Notes: generated by a model not told the origin, from the letters alone. A stretch of 64,000 nucleotides of DNA from Sceloporus undulatus (GCF_019175285.1 NC_056524.1:97299505-97363504), one strand, 5' to 3'; counted from the first letter of the stretch, positions 19,400 to 33,800 are shown. Translations and numbers: made by a program.

Positions 19400-20173
19400 A
19401 AGCTCCTTTAGATGGGCCAAAACTAATAAAATGAACTTCAATAGGGAGAAATGTAAGATACTGCACTTAGGTAGGAAAAAAATGAAATGCATAAATATAA
19501 GATGGGGGGCACCTGGCTTACAGAGATTATGTGTGAAAGGAATCTAGGAGTCCAAGTAGACCACAAGTTGAACATGAGTCAACAATGTTATGTGGCAGCT
19601 AAAAAGGTCAATGCCGTTTTAGGCTACATCAATAGAAATATAGTGAATAGATCAAGGGAATAGTGCCACTTTATTCTGCCTTGGTCAGGCCTCACTGTGT
19701 CCAGTTCTGGGCACCACAATTTAAAAAGGATGTTGAGAAACTGAAGCGTGTCCAAAGGAGGGCGACCAAAATGGTGAAGGGTCTGGAAACTATGCCTTAT
19801 GAGGAAAGACTTAGGGAGCTGGGTGTTAAGAGGTGATATGATAACCCTGTTTAAATATTTGAAGGGATGTCATATTGAGGAGGGAGCAAGCTTGTTGTCT
19901 GCTGCTGCAGAGACTAGGACCCAGAACAATGGATGCAAGCTCCAGGAAAAGAGATTCCACCTCAACATTCGGAGGAACTTCCTGACAGTAAGGGCTGTTC
20001 AGTGGAACACACTCCCTCGGAGTGTAGTGGAGTCTCCTTCTTTGGATGACTTTAAACAGAGGCTGGATGGCCATCTGTAGGGGTGCTTTGTGAATTCCTG
20101 CATGGCAGGGGGTTGAACTGGATGGCCCTTGCGATCTCTTCCAACTCTACCATTCTATGAATTCTATGATTCT
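19400..20173 (+). mobile_element. CR1 LINE, 3' end with ORF2 C-terminus
   Basis: The plus strand encodes typical CR1 terminal motifs: [34 protein letters not shown] and SLDDFKQRLDGHL, with the stop just after 20080. It then runs through the CR1 3' UTR (GGGTTGAACTGGATGGCCCT) to the diagnostic terminal ATTCTATGA repeats. 5'-truncated, with interrupted frames upstream. Confidence 0.92.
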
Positions 20174-20360
20174 AAAATTTACCAAGTCTTTAAAAAAGGG
20201 ACGCCTGGCCAGCCTCCCTTTGCCTCCTCACCCTCTGGCCAGCTGGAAGTATTTTTGCAGTATGAGGATGAAGGAAGGCGGGAGTAGCATAGACTTTTGG
20301 TTTTGGGGTGCAGTAGCATGTCTGCAGTAAACAATGCAAAAAAGTGTGAGCTTGGAAATA

Positions 20361-20702
20361 CATTCATCCCTCCATATTTGACGCTTTGCTATTTGCAAAT
20401 TTGATTATTCACAGATTTGATTAATATGTTCTCTCTAGGAATCTCTAGGTCCTCTAGCGCAACTCTGTGGTCAACTTTAACTAACCTAGAGATTCCTAGA
20501 GTGAACACTCCACTAGGCATTTGTAGCTCCTCCAGTGGTCAGTGGTTCTATGGTCAGTGTCTGTCGGACGGTGACCACAAAGTTGCACTGGAGGACCTAG
20601 GTGTCCCCTCAGGTAAAAACATGGTGTTTTTGTTATTTGCGGTTCTTCCATATTCACAGGGTTCTTGTGCCCCTAACCCTAGCAAATATGGAGGGACAAG
20701 TG
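20361..20702. mobile_element. Tc1/mariner-like MITE, family A, complete
   Basis: TA on both sides; termini CATTCATCCCTCCATATTTG and CAAATATGGAGGGACAAGTG. The interior has repeated CTCTAGGAATCTCTAGGTCC modules, once forward and then inverted. Confidence 0.85.
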
Positions 20703-21127
20703 TAATAGGATTCTACACTTGCCAATTGTATCTGCCTACAGTAGGCTTCCTGGATCCCTTACTAAGCATGCATGAACAGTAAAAGAAAGAAATAAGATAA
20801 GTCTGCCTAATCAGCTATTCCCCGGCATTTAAAAAGAGGGGGGATAGATCTATAAATTTGGCTATCAAAATGGAAATTATAAGAGCTGGTGAAAGGAAGA
20901 AAACATCATCTCTGGATGAATTTTGAAAGAAGACTTCAGCTGGTTTCTAAAAGGTTCAAGATATTTTTGTTCACTTTTGTAAAAGTTTGCTGAAATGTAT
21001 TGAAGTCCTCTTCTTTTTTTGTGGTGTAAGGACCTAGCTATTCTTTTTGTGTTATTTCTGATTCTGGTACTAAATTTTCTGTTAAACAAATAAAGCCCAG
21101 GAACACATCTCCTTTGTTAACTGAGGG

Positions 21128-21345
21128 CCAAAACACACTGCAGAAATCATCCAGTTTGAGGCCGCTTTAACTGCCCTGGGTCAATGCTAGGGAATCCTGG
21201 GAACTGTAGTTTTGTGAGATACTTAGCCTTCTCTGTCAGAGAGCTCTGGTGGCACAGTAAACAACAGTTCCCAGGATTCCCTAGCAGTGACCCATGGCAT
21301 TTAAAGTGGTCTCAAACTGGATTATTTCTGCAAAGTGTTTTGGAC
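21128..21345. mobile_element. Foldback non-autonomous DNA transposon (family B), well preserved
   Basis: CCAAAACACACTGCAGAAAT at the left pairs with ATTTCTGCAAAGTGTTTTGG at the right. The inner arms GGGAATCCTGGGAACTGTAG and AACAGTTCCCAGGATTCCCT also pair. Confidence 0.85.
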
Positions 21346-21530
21346 CTGAGTTATACCAGGATTTGATTCTCAGCTCGGCCATGAAACTCACTGGCTGACC
21401 TTGGGCGAGTACACTCTCTCAGGGGAAGGCAATGACAAACTTTCTCTGAACAAATCTTGCTCCATGATAGGGTCTTGGCCTTAGGGTCACCATAAATTGA
21501 AAACAACTTGTAGGCACAAAGACAATCAGG
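21346..21530 (+). repeat. tRNA-derived SINE, head truncated
   Basis: GATTTGATTCTCAGCTCGGC, GACCTTGGGCGAGTACACTC, then CACCATAAATTGAAAACAAC and TTGTAGGCACA. It starts where the family B element ends. Confidence 0.8.
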
Positions 21531-21964
21531 TGAAACTGGCACAGAAAAGTTTACAAGAGTTCTTCTCCTCCCTCACTAAAGAAGTAGCCATTTCCTTTCC
21601 TTTCATAATCTCCTCCATTCCACTCCATTTTTACAGATTGAGGCAACTGCCTCACTTCTAAAGCTGGCCCTACTGGGATGCGATCTCCTCAAAGCACCCT
21701 ATTATGATACACCACTCTCTTGACAAAATTAGGAACTTTAGTATACTCTGCTAACATATGTTGAAATATTACTTACAACACTTTGGTGCAATAGGCCAGG
21801 TAGGAAAAAACCCACAAGAGTTGCACAGAAAAGCCAAAATTCTAATGATTTGTTTCAGATTTTTCCTAATTTAAAAATTGGGGGAAGGGGAATACAAACA
21901 AGTAGTTTCTTCATGCACCACTGAACTGTAATACCACAATGCTATGCCTCAGCATCTCACTGCC

Positions 21965-22486
21965 CTTTGAACGCTCTAGTTAATTTGTTATACTACACAT
22001 TTTCCCATTACAAGGATCCTGCCAGAGGTCAGGGACAGAGATGGGCAAAGGGGAAAAGGGCTAATAATTTATCTTTATGTCTGAACAAGGAATGTGGAAA
22101 GCTGTATCGGATTCACCCCTTTTCACTCGCTGCCCCTCACTCCTGGAACCTTCTTCCCCCATGAGCAAGGGCCATCACTTCTTTAACCAGCTTCAAAACA
22201 GAGTTGAAGACCATCCTCTTCAGATGTTCCCAGGCATTGCATAATTGTCGCTTGCTATTTGATGTTCTTTTGGTGCCTGTTTTATCAAACCATTTCCTGT
22301 ATTGCTATGTATTTTTATGCATTAGCCTACTAGCCCCACCACCTTTCCCTTATCCTTTTATGTCATGTCTTTTTAGATTGCAAGCCTGAGGGCAAGCAAC
22401 CAGGGAACCATCTAATTAAAAAAATTGTATGTACAGCGCTGTGTAAATTTACAGCGCTTTATAAATAAAGGTTAATAATAATAATA
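21965..22486 (+). mobile_element. LINE 3' end (L2/CR1 group) with (TAA)n tail
   Basis: A C-terminal-like peptide FSLAAPHSWNLLPP near 22120-22160, then a 3' UTR with TTTTTAGATTGCAAGCCTGA, TACAGCGCTGTGTAAATTTA and TTTATAAATAAAGG, ending in a TAA-rich tail. The clade is uncertain. Confidence 0.65.
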
Positions 22487-22672
22487 TTAATGAGGACACT
22501 CCATGGATCCTAAAATCTGTGGATGCTCTAGTCTCATTATATACAACAGCATAGTAAAATGATGACCCTTATATAAAATAGCAAAATCAGGCTTTAGTTT
22601 TTGGAATTTATATATTTCTGGAATATTTTCAAGCCGCAGGTAGTTGAATCCATGAATACGGAGGGCTGACTG
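22487..22672. mobile_element. Tc1/mariner-like MITE, family D
   Basis: Right terminus CATGAATACGGAGGGCTGACTG then TA. The interior reads TATATAAAATAGCAAAATCA. The left end is degraded and joins the LINE tail directly. Confidence 0.75.
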
Positions 22673-22679
22673 TAATTTA

Positions 22680-24340
22680 TTTTCTTGTAAGACGAATGGT
22701 TCATGTTCTTGTTTCTGGAGCAGTAGAAAGCAAGCTTGCTGTCTTCTACATGACAACCCTTCAGATATTTAAAAATGGCAAATTGGAGATTTCTGCTGAG
22801 AGACAGGACTTTACCACAGGCTGCAATCTAATCCTATTAATACTGAAGAGCAGAGGTAGACGTGAAGCTTGGCTGGATTTCTGAATATCTATCATTCTTC
22901 TCAGGGTACAGCAAAGGCCAGTCTATTTAATATGACATTTTCACAGCCCAAATCAAGAATTTACACTATGCATGGTGCTCCACTGACAATCATGAAGACT
23001 GGATACCCCATTAAACACTCCAAAACAACAGAATAAGATTTGTGCACGAAATTCAGATTAGAACAGATGCTTTGATGCTAACACATCTTTTTTCTCTAGC
23101 CTATTCACTCCATGGCTCAGGTAAATACTGTATATAAACACTAGCGACAGCCTGCAAAATTTGTTCCCTCTATATCTCATGTTCAGGCTATGGATGCCTT
23201 TGCTTATGTATCTAAAATGGCACCCCCCTTGCACAAGGCAGATGCATCAGCAGGCCTGGAGGAATCCAAAGCTGGCAGAAGTCTAAAAATAATCTTGAGA
23301 TCTCTACAATGGGAAAGACCATTCACTTTATCACAGTGTGGCTAGAAAACAAAACACTAGCAGGGAATAAGAACAGATGGAAAACTGAAAGAGGGTGTGC
23401 TGAAGGCTACATTGATTGTTTTGAATATTTCCAGGCCATGCTGGACATTTTAGTATTTCTGTAGACATCTGACCCTAATAAAAGGCAAATGCACATAGAC
23501 ATTTCCCATTTGAGAATTGTGTAAGTATTAGCAGTAGAGCTTAAAAGGTAAAATACCTCAAGCTTTGGGGTTGCAACTGTCTGCTCATGAATTTTAAAAC
23601 ATCTCATCATCACTGACTTTTGCATCAGGACATATAATCTTTGTTTTTAGTTCTTTATGGTAAAAAACAATGTAAAGAAAAATTGTCTCATTTTTAACAC
23701 GCGTAGCAGTAACTAAGATAAAGAGATATCAAAACACAAGTGATCAATTAGTTGATATATTTCAGAACAATATCTGGCAGTATCAAAACCTTATTTGGCT
23801 ACTTGAACCTGAAATAGGCAAACCAACTTCTCTTTTTGCTTTAGCTCAGGGGTAAGCAACTACCCGAGGTCTAGAATCCTAGGCAACAATGAAATCACAG
23901 GAGAAGGAAACAATCTAAAAATTTTATGGGGAGAATGTCTCTAGAGCATTTGCTGTCTGCCACTGGTGAATTGGATGCAACCGGGAACAGAACTAGGACC
24001 ATCCCAATCCTGTATTTTTGCCCTGGCTTATTTTCAGTCCAGGAGATAAAACCTTTAAAACAGAAAGCAACTGAAGTCAATTGTAGTAAAGACATCAAAA
24101 AAGGGGGTGGGATAGTTTGTCAAAAATGGCCATGGGGAGTCACATGCAGTCCATTTGCATACTGCTTAGCAATAATAATTCTGTATGCATCTTTTAAAAA
24201 ATGGTGCACTAATTACAGATTAATTTGTAGGCAATTCAAACCAAAATTATTTGTTGTGTGTGACTTTAACAAACTCAGTTCAACTAGTCTGTTCCTGGTC
24301 AGAATTCAAGGTGTTAATTATTACTTGTAAATCCCTAAAA
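22680..24340. other. Intergenic, nothing recognised
   Basis: No coding exon or confident repeat. Frames up to 134 codons occur but carry no motif. Confidence 0.4.
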
Positions 24341-24520
24341 GGTTTGCAGCAAGGTTATCTCAGCGACCTCCTCCTCCCTCCCTGCCTCCCCAATGCATGT
24401 TCTACATCTGAGGGTCTGCTTTTGTGTTTCACCACCTTTGGAGATATGCGCTTGATGGGAATCCAGTATCATCGAACGTTCTTGGTAGTGGCACCCACAC
24501 TGTGGAAATCCCAACACAGA
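24341..24520 (+). repeat. LINE ORF2 C-terminal remnant
   Basis: The plus-strand peptide contains GYLSDLLLPPCLPNACSTSE and VVAPTLWKS, resembling the C-terminal end of L2/CR1-group LINEs. Confidence 0.45.
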
Positions 24521-24529
24521 TTTATACAT

Positions 24530-26925
24530 TATCAAACTCCTACATGAAACATTTATTTCCACATTCATGTATATTCTCCTGTGTGCAACTTACACATACA
24601 TGGCTGGATTATCCCATGTATTCTCAGTAGAGGAATTCTATGAGTCCTGAAAAGATTAAGAATACTCAACTCTTATCAAGAGTTGGTTTTGCAGTCTTCT
24701 CACAATATACCCTTCAAAAGATCACAATAAAGAAGGTATGGTTAACAGTTCCATAATTTAATGAAAAAGGTATTGTAAAAAGTGGACGTCTGAAAAAGAC
24801 AGTCCATTTTTGAAAATTTGAATATATATATGTATATATATATTTAATATAAAGTAAAACAAGAGAACAAATTAGGTTAAGAGGTAATACTTCAAAGTTA
24901 GCCACTGAACACACTGTAAAAATCTAGCAAATATACTTTGGAGAATGATACTTGAAAGCTATGTAGCCAAAGCCTCCTTCATGTATCTATTAAAATCATT
25001 TAAAACTAACAAAACAAAAACTATTGCCTGAACTTATATATTTTAATCATCACTATTAGATTAGCAAATCTTGCTGAAGCACCATTTTCCAGCTTTTAAC
25101 TTGTCCTCATACCACTGAGTATAAAAACATGATTGTGTTTTCTCCTGGCCAATGAAATAATTGTTCCCAGGTTCAACTGTGTTTGATTTCACAACCAGGA
25201 GAAGTGTTAATAATAAATATATGTTAAAAAGAGAACTAGAACCAATGTATAGATAATGATCAGCACCATTCTGAATGGCTCACAACTTAAAGACAAACCA
25301 TTTTTTTCAACAAACTTTTAAAAAACTTTTTAAAAACTACTGCATATTTACACCAAAGAAAATCTTAAAATAAATCTCTTCCAAAAAAGAACAAAACATA
25401 AAAAGGAGCAAATAAACATTAAGAATGCCTAAAGTGAAGTACTGTATCTAGAAATGTGAAATTTTCTTTTACATCCTTCAACGTTTTCTCTTCAAGAATG
25501 TATTCTTTCCAGATAAATGCAACAGTATTAATGTTTTAAAGGAAAACATCTTTTATGTTACCCATTAGAACTCAAATTTACCTCATTTATGTTTGCATCA
25601 TATAATGCATTTTATCAACAAAGGAAACTGCGATGATTGTATTAATGAACTTATTTTTGAACAAATTGTTTAAGAAAAAAGATGTGTTGAAAAGAACAAG
25701 AGTATTACTTGCATGAAGCTGGTGTGTGCGTTTTAAAACATCTACTACAAAGCTTTTTTTAAAAAAAATCTAGTTAAACAATAAAGTGGCCCAAACAGTT
25801 TTCAAGCTATTATCAATAAAAATATTTCATTTTACCATTTTTGACTGTTTAAGCAGCAAATTGCTCTTTATGCATACAATGATTTTTCACATTTTGGCTC
25901 AGAAATTTGCTGAAATATTTGCTAGCTGAAAAAAAAAGTATGTTTTAGGTTGAAGGGGAAATGCAGATGATTTTATGGGACCAAGATTTTTTAAAAGCCT
26001 TCTGAGTTTACAAGGAAGAATCTAGCATCACCGGTGATTGCCTGAATATGTTAGAGATTAAGTACATCTAGTATTAAACATTATGCACATAGCCATGTGT
26101 TGGCTGGCTGAGTAAAATATTTTACAAGTGCAACCCACAACAAGCTATTATGTACACAGGGATTTAAAAACGATTTAGAAATAGCAGAGGTTAAAGTATT
26201 ATTTACAGAATAAAGCAAATGGCGACAGTGAAGAGAAACAAGTTAGTAATGGGGGGAAATCTAGAGGTCAGTGTGTTTGGCAGCATTGACTGTGAAGTTT
26301 ATAAACGTTCCTCTGTAAATTAGGAGAAGCAATTACTTATGCCCAACATTACTTTGAGGCACGTCCCACTGAGTTAAAATAGGCCTTACCTCCAAGTATT
26401 CAGGATCAGACTGTTCCTTCTTGAGAACATGATTTCTGCCTAGTAGTCACATACCTTCCGTTTCAAAACAACAACAACATTTGCAGAAACACCCCAATTT
26501 TAAACACATATTTGCACACTTGTACAATCTCCCAACACTGCGTAAGTGTTCTAATGAAGTGAGATTCTATTAGCGCTGCAAAGAGTATTGTCTCCTCCTT
26601 TTTTTGGAGATTGTCAGAGAATGATAGAATGGCTTTTAAAACACCTGTTCAGCAGAACAAGATCAGCATATTACATACATTCTGTAAAAGGAAGCAGACA
26701 TATAAAACCATTTCTGGAAGTGACAATGAACATAATGACCTTGGAAAACCCCAATTAACAATCTTCACAAAAGGACAAACCAATTAACTGTTTGGAAAAA
26801 GCCTCCTGGTCATTTGCTTGGGAGCCCTGCACATGTGTTCAGGAACCTGCAGATCTCCAAGATCTGTGTCTCTTCTCTTGGATACATAAAGGCCAAGCTA
26901 TTCCACAGTGCCAGAAGTTTTCTAA
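24530..26925 (-). other. JADE3: Probable JADE3 3' untranslated region
   Basis: A+T-rich, almost repeat-free sequence follows the JADE3 stop. Candidate poly(A) signals on the minus strand are ATTAAA at 25047-25042 and AATAAA at 24557-24552, so the UTR could be 1.9 or 2.4 kb. The lack of transposons here, against heavy loads on both sides, is what suggests UTR. The end is inferred. Confidence 0.5.
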
Positions 26926-27812
26926 TCAGCTTTGTATTGAACTGTGAGAAATTAAATTTCTTTTATTTCTATTGTGACAGTCTCTACTGAAGTCTTTACT
27001 TGGGCTCGCTTGCTCTGAGCCGCTTTTTCTCAGTCTGATCTGTCCTTTATTCCCATCACCCTCAGCTTCAGAGTCACTGAGTTCTAAGTCAGGGCAATAC
27101 CCATCATTGTCCTGGTAGGGAGCACTCCCCATCTGGTATTCCAGAGTCTGTTTGCCCCATGAACGTTCTCTCAATGAAAATCTCCTTGAGGGCTTCTCAC
27201 AACACCTGAGATCTTCTGTGGTCCTCACTAAACTGTTGGTGGCTTCTTTGAAGGACCTGCTAAAGTGTTCTATTGTGGATTTTTTAAAGCTGCTCTGGCT
27301 TGACAAGTGGACTGATTGTTGCTCATACGTTGTTTGACTAGAGCTATCTCGCTGAATGACATCTCCAACTCGACTCATTAAGCCATTAGACTTTACTTGT
27401 TTGGAGTTCTGCTGGATCTTTCCATTCCCAATGGCAGATTGTCCATGCAGTGCAGCTTGAAGTGCTAAGGGTTTGCCAGACGATTGCCCACGATGGAGGT
27501 CTATTGAATGTGCAGGTCTAGAATCCTTTGTTTCATTCCTGGACTTCACAATCCCTCCCAGTAAGCCATTACTTCTATTTTCATGCTGAAACTTTGAGTA
27601 GGATTTCACATTTGAAGAAAAAGTCTCCTTGGATAGTGCAACACCTTTTCTGCTACAAAAGGTGGCATTGTTGTCAGGGGAAAGCAGTTTGTTACCAGAT
27701 TTCAAGTTATTTTTGGAATCCCCCAATGTTGATTTTGGCATCTTTAGCTTCAAGGTAATTCTAGGAGGTGGATAAAACAGTGTGTTCTCTAGTGCAGTTG
27801 TCAGAGAATGGC
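26926..27812 (-). CDS. JADE3: JADE3 last coding exon (residues 524-818 and stop)
   Basis: Acceptor AATTTTTTAG before GCCATTC; stop TGA at 26928-26926. It encodes [20 protein letters not shown], then a serine-rich region containing [34 protein letters not shown] and [20 protein letters not shown], ending SHSSIQS. Conserved islands alternate with variable segments, as in mammalian JADE3. Confidence 0.96.
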
Positions 27813-30800
27813 CTAAAAAATTGGAGGCAGGGAGAAGACATATTTTAGAGGCAAATTTCATTTTGTGAGTAGATACAAAAAAGCCACAATAGACCATCAT
27901 AATTTAGCAACTTGCTTTACCAAACAATTTATAATAAAGTTTGCCATTCATGATAGTGCCTTTTACATACTCTCCTCAAATTAAATTCAAAGGTAGTCTT
28001 AAACTTTTTTAAAAAAACGACAACAACCCTTCTATGGATCTATATTCAAGGTTCTATACTTTTTGAAAGCCAAGTAACACAAAAGTTACAAACATACTGA
28101 TGTGAAAAGACTAATGTGTTTGTAATGATTGTATACTCTAAGAACATGGTCTCTCTAGGCCCACAGAGCCTTGTCAATCTGGCTTGCAGTCTCCCTTTTG
28201 TTTGCCAGTTATCATCATTTTGTTGTTGTCGTTTGCCTTGGTGACCCTGTGGATGAGACATCTCAATGACTCCCTGTCCTCTACTATTCTGTTTGCGTCC
28301 TGAAATTTATACCTGTGACCCCCCCCCCCCCCTTAATTGAGCATCCATCTAGCTTATGGGCTTTGCCTAGCTGGAAGCAGCCTCAACTTGATCATCTTGG
28401 CTTCCAAGGAGATTTGGCTGATCACAGTATCCTCAGCACAGTTCTCCAGCACCACATCTCAAATACATTGATGCTCTTCCTATCCACTTTCTTCACTATC
28501 CAGCTTTTGCATCCATACATGGTGAAGGGGAATGTGATGGCTTGGACAATTCTAACTTTAGTGTTCATTGCAGATCTTTACTCTTTAGGATTTTGTCTAG
28601 TTCTTTCATAGCTGCGCTTCCTATTCCTAATCTTCGTCTGACTTCTTGACTGCAGTCTCCATTCTGATCAATGCTTAATCCTAAGTAAGGGAACTCACTG
28701 CCACCTGTCCGTTCCGTGACACTATGGCTTTAAACTCCTTTGTCTCCACTAGTAACAGCAAAGCCTGCTAGCACTGGAGTTGCTCTGCTGTCCACTAGGT
28801 CCAACTGTTTTTCTCTCCCTTGCCATGCATGCTAAGTATGGCCAGCTGAGTCCAGCAGCCTGTGAGGAATGTTGCTCTCCCTAGAAATGACTGCAACTGC
28901 AAATGCTTTGGGTAAAATGAGAGGCTCTGTTGCTAGTGGAAGAAATTCCTTTTTCCTCTCTCCACTATTGTTCCCTTTCTATCCCTTCTCCACCAGGTTT
29001 GGGGAAAGCAAAAAAGAGCAGCTTCCAGCAAATTTTCTCTTCACAAATTCCACACGCTGAAGGAAAAGGTAGTAAAATGAAGTACAGAATGTGATTTTAC
29101 CCCCTCCTCCTACACTTATCTCATGTTTCCTTCTTTGCCCCCAGTTTCTTTTCTTTTCATCCTGTACTATTAGCAATTATTTCCCTCCTCCATTTTCACA
29201 CAGTATCTCTTTCTCATTTGCCTGGTCACCTTGATAGAATCCCATCTGAAGGCAATCAGAGCTGCTTTCTCCTTCTGTCAATATAGTTGTACTGAAAGGG
29301 AGGCTGTTGATTTAGGATGATCTTTGAATAGTTATACATTTTGGGAAGGGAGTGTAAGTTAAATGATGTCAAAGGATTAAAGTATGTCAAATTTTGAAGA
29401 TGAGACAAGCTGGCTTGGTAGGTAATTAATTTAGATAATTAATTTTGAAGAATAACAGAAGAGGATCTGTATGAGGGCGAGAGAGGGAAATGAAGAAAAT
29501 GTAGAAAGAGAGGAATAAAGAGTGGGGGTCTGATAATTAATTCTCAAGAGATTGCTCTCCATTCTCACTCTTCTTCTAGTTTATTCTGATTATTGATGTA
29601 ACACATACAGATTTACTGCAGTGTAAAAATTTCAATGACTACAGCCCATTCCATTGTACTTGAGACATTATCAGGCCATATATGTATGTATATATATGTC
29701 TGCACTATACACGTGCCTTGAAGATGCTGACTATACAGACAAGGTAAACGGGAAGTGCAGAAGGCACTAACACACAGTACACAAAGTCTAGAGAGCCCTA
29801 ACAGACAATAACAGACAATTACTGTGTCTCTCATGCATTCATTACCTGCAGCGATTTCCTGATTAATAAGCTGGACTTGCAAATTGAAAACTTGCTCATG
29901 TGCTTTGCTGTGAGAAAGTTTTAACTTCTCTCTTCTGCTCACCATGTAGCAAAGATTCCTTACCTGCAGAGGAAAAAGAAAAAGAAAAATCCCATACAGT
30001 CAAATGTTTGTACCAGATTTTTAGAACTATTTGAGATAACATTCAATTAAAAATCACAGGCTTCCTTAGAAACTGCAGTTATAATTATTTAAAAACAGGG
30101 AATTAAACATCCAAAATGAGATGCAAATATAGCATGCATATATAATTGTCTGCTAGAAGAAACATTTGAGAACTCAATGCTTCATAAGACAGGATGGGAA
30201 GGAGAACTTTCCCTTTCAATTGATAGTAAGACCTGGGAAAATATATGGACACATTTACCATTTAAAACTAGGTCCATTGCCATTAAAGAGAATACTATAA
30301 AGTTGGTCCATCAATGGTACCTCACGCCATTCAAATTGGCTCGTATATCTATCAATGCTAATCCAAAATGCTGAAGGGGTTGTGAAGGTAGGGGAATCTT
30401 TGTGCCTATCTGGCTGGATTGTCCCTTAGTGCATGAGTATTGGACATAAATTTTACAACTGATCTTCAAGATCACTAAACACAGTATACAATTATTACAA
30501 TTCCTGCTCCTGTTCTATGAATGAAAATAAAGCCCTGCAGCATAAAGAACTTATTAGTTTGCTTCTGGCTGTTACCAGGCTTGAGAGAGCCAAGAACTGG
30601 AAAACTGGAAAGTTGAATATTGCAGGATGGTGGACTAGACTCTGGGACTTGTAGTTAATAGAGAAAATGGCAGATAATAATAACAGTGAGAGGCTTACAC
30701 TCTGGATTGACCTTTCATAAGATTTGGCACCCATTTATTGAATACATCTAGCAAGATTTAGTCTCTAGACATCCCCCAATTTTAGCTAAATTTTTATGGA

Positions 30801-33800
30801 AAGATGTCTTTCAGGATCCCTGAATACAGTATACCTTTTATCTATAATTTGCAGGGCCTTATCTGGGTTATTGTCTTTATTTATTGTTGTTTTGGTGTAC
30901 TGTTTGTTGTCATGTTTTGTTTTAGAATGTATTAATACAAAATTATGTAAAAAAATCAGATGCAAATGCTTGTGCCTAAATAAAAAAAAGCAAATACCCA
31001 GGTGTATCCAATAGCACACAAATACATTTAGAATCATAGAATCATGAGTTGTAAGAGACCGCAAGGGCCATCCAGTCCAACCCCCTGCCATGCAGGAAAT
31101 CCAAATCAAAGCCCCGACAGATGGCCATCCAGCCTCCGTCTGAAGACCTCCAAGGAAGGAGACTCCACTACACCTCTGAGGAGTTTGTCCACTGTCGAAC
31201 AGCCCTTACTGTCATTTCTCCCTCCACATTTGTGGATTTCACTTTGTGGATTTGATTATTCACAGATTTTATTAATTGTTCTCTCTAGGAATACTAGGTC
31301 CTCTCTGACCAAAAGTTGCACTGAAGGACCTAGAGATTCCTAGAGAGAACATTCCACTAGCCATTTGTAGCGTCTCCACTGCAATTCTATGGTCAATGTC
31401 TGGCAGATGTTGACCACAGAATTGTACTGGAAGACCTAGAGATTCCTAGAGAGGTGTTTTCTCAGGTAAAAACATAGTGTTTGTTATTTGTGGTTTTTCC
31501 ACATTCACGGGGGTCCTGTGCCATCCTGCAAAAACCTCTTTTCTACATTTTGTTTTAACAGAATGGTGCCAGGACAGAGTACTATAATAATTTCAGAAAT
31601 CATGCTATTGAATTAATGGCGTCTATCAGTCTTTATGCATATGTTATATTGGGGTTTTTTACATTCCAGAAGTCTCCTCATCCACTTCTCTTTTAACTTT
31701 TTAAAAATCCAACACATTTCAACTAACTGTTATCCTTCTTAACTGTTGTCCCTCTAACTGATGTCTTTTTGAATCATGTAAAATGTTCTTCTGAACACTT
31801 AAAAATATACAATGTACAATGAAATGATTGGGGCTATTGGTTTCCAAGGCTAGGCCAGCCCTTTCCATTTATTAGTGGTGGCCAGCTGCTAAATTCTTAA
31901 CTTCATTATTAGGGTAGCAAAATAGAAATAGGCTTGATAAATCTTATGCCTTCCTTATTATCAATAGGTTGTGGTATTCCACCCCAAGCATAGAAAATGA
32001 AATGATAATTCTAATAATGGTAGACCCAAACATCTCTGATTTTGGATAGTTATCAGTGTTGTAAGTGAGGGACAATTTCATGGTGGGCCATCAGGGGAGC
32101 AGTATCATGGTCACTAGGAAGTGATCTACAATCTCTTCTTCCATGCAAGTTCAGCAGGATAGCATGCCAGACCTTAAGTATTCTCAGATATTAGCAGGTC
32201 CAATTTTTACACAGGTGGCACCAACATGTAGTCTCCCAGATGTCTCACAGTTTTGCAGTAGTAGCAGGATATTTCCCATTTCTAATTGATACTACCTCTT
32301 TCTTTTTGCCATCACTTCCCAGTGTAAATTCAACCCTTCATTTTCTTTCTAGCTTCCAGTTGTGCTGGCTTTCTTTCTAAGAATATCCTTACCCTCTCTA
32401 GATCTTGCCTCAGGTGCATGAACATCCTCATTCGAGTATGAATGCTATCTTCTTTTGGCTGAATCAAGCCATTTTCTTCATCCTCCTTGGGAGGAAATAA
32501 GGGTTTATTCAAGTTACTTTTCCGCTTTAGTTTCCAGTAATTATAGATCAAGTCCACAGTGAGTTTGGGGAGGCCAAGCTCTGCTGCAACGTCATCTATT
32601 CTCACAAGAGAATAGAACTCCTCCTCCAGTTCCCGGAGCTTCTGAGCACGCAAACTGGTCTTCTCGCTCTCTGTCTGCTTTTGGTCTATAGTGTTCTTGG
32701 GGTTGACATCTGTCTCAGGCACAAGGCCCTGCTTATTTTTACTATGTTTGAGACAATATGACTTGAATTTGACTTCATCACCATCATCCAGGATTGTTTT
32801 CATCTCTAGGCTATGCTCAAAGGCACATGTGACATGAAAGGCAGTAATGCAGCTCTTCACAGAGCACTGTTGAGCAAACAAAACCACCATCAGTCAGAAG
32901 AAAATTTACCAAAAGTAACTTAGAAGCTTCACATACTTTTATTACATGTGTGCATGCACATCTAATTTTACCAGTTACATGAAAACCCACTGGGTGACTC
33001 TGGGCAAGTCACTCTCTCTCAGCCTCAGGGGAAGGCAATGGCAACCCCTCTCTGAGGGAAACTTGCCAAGAAAAACCTGTGGGGTTGTGGTTAAGTCGGA
33101 AAGGACTTGAAGGCACACAACAAAAAACTTGGAAGACATTTGTTTGATTTCACATTTGTAATTCACAAGCTGAGGGTCTGAATGGTAACATTCAGACAAC
33201 AATCAGGTCAATCCTGAATCAATAAAGCTTCTTCAGAGATACATTTATGGAAAGTAAGAGTCTGAAGTTTAAGCAAAATGTCTTATGTTAATTTCACCAG
33301 TTACACTTACACACTTTGAAAAGACAAAACTCAGTTCAATAACTTCTAATTTAAAAACACAAACCATTCAACAAGAGGACTTCCTGTATTTATCCAGAAC
33401 ATCTGAATCCCAAAGAAATTACCTAGTAGCTGACAAATGCTTGGTTAATTTTCATCCTTAGCAATGTCATGTGGATGCATTTGCACCAAAACCACATAAC
33501 TAAAACTAAATAACTACAAGGTGGGCAAAGCATGCTCTTGCAGATATTGCTGGACTACAACTCCCAGCATTCCTTACCACGGGCTATACTGACCAGGGAA
33601 CTGCAGTCCAACAACATCTGGAAGACTGCACTTTGTCCACTTAGCCATGTCACCTGCAGCAGGTATGGATCAGAGCCTGGATATAATTCATTAAATATAT
33701 ATATAAAGATTCTAAATTCATTATTTAAATAATTAAATGCCACAACCTTTATTGACTAATATTTCATGTTACAGTATTTTGATTTGTTATTTAGGAGGAC

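Noticed and set aside
19799-20080. 93-codon plus-strand frame as a host gene
   Set aside because: It is the C-terminal end of CR1 ORF2, followed by CR1 3' terminal repeats.
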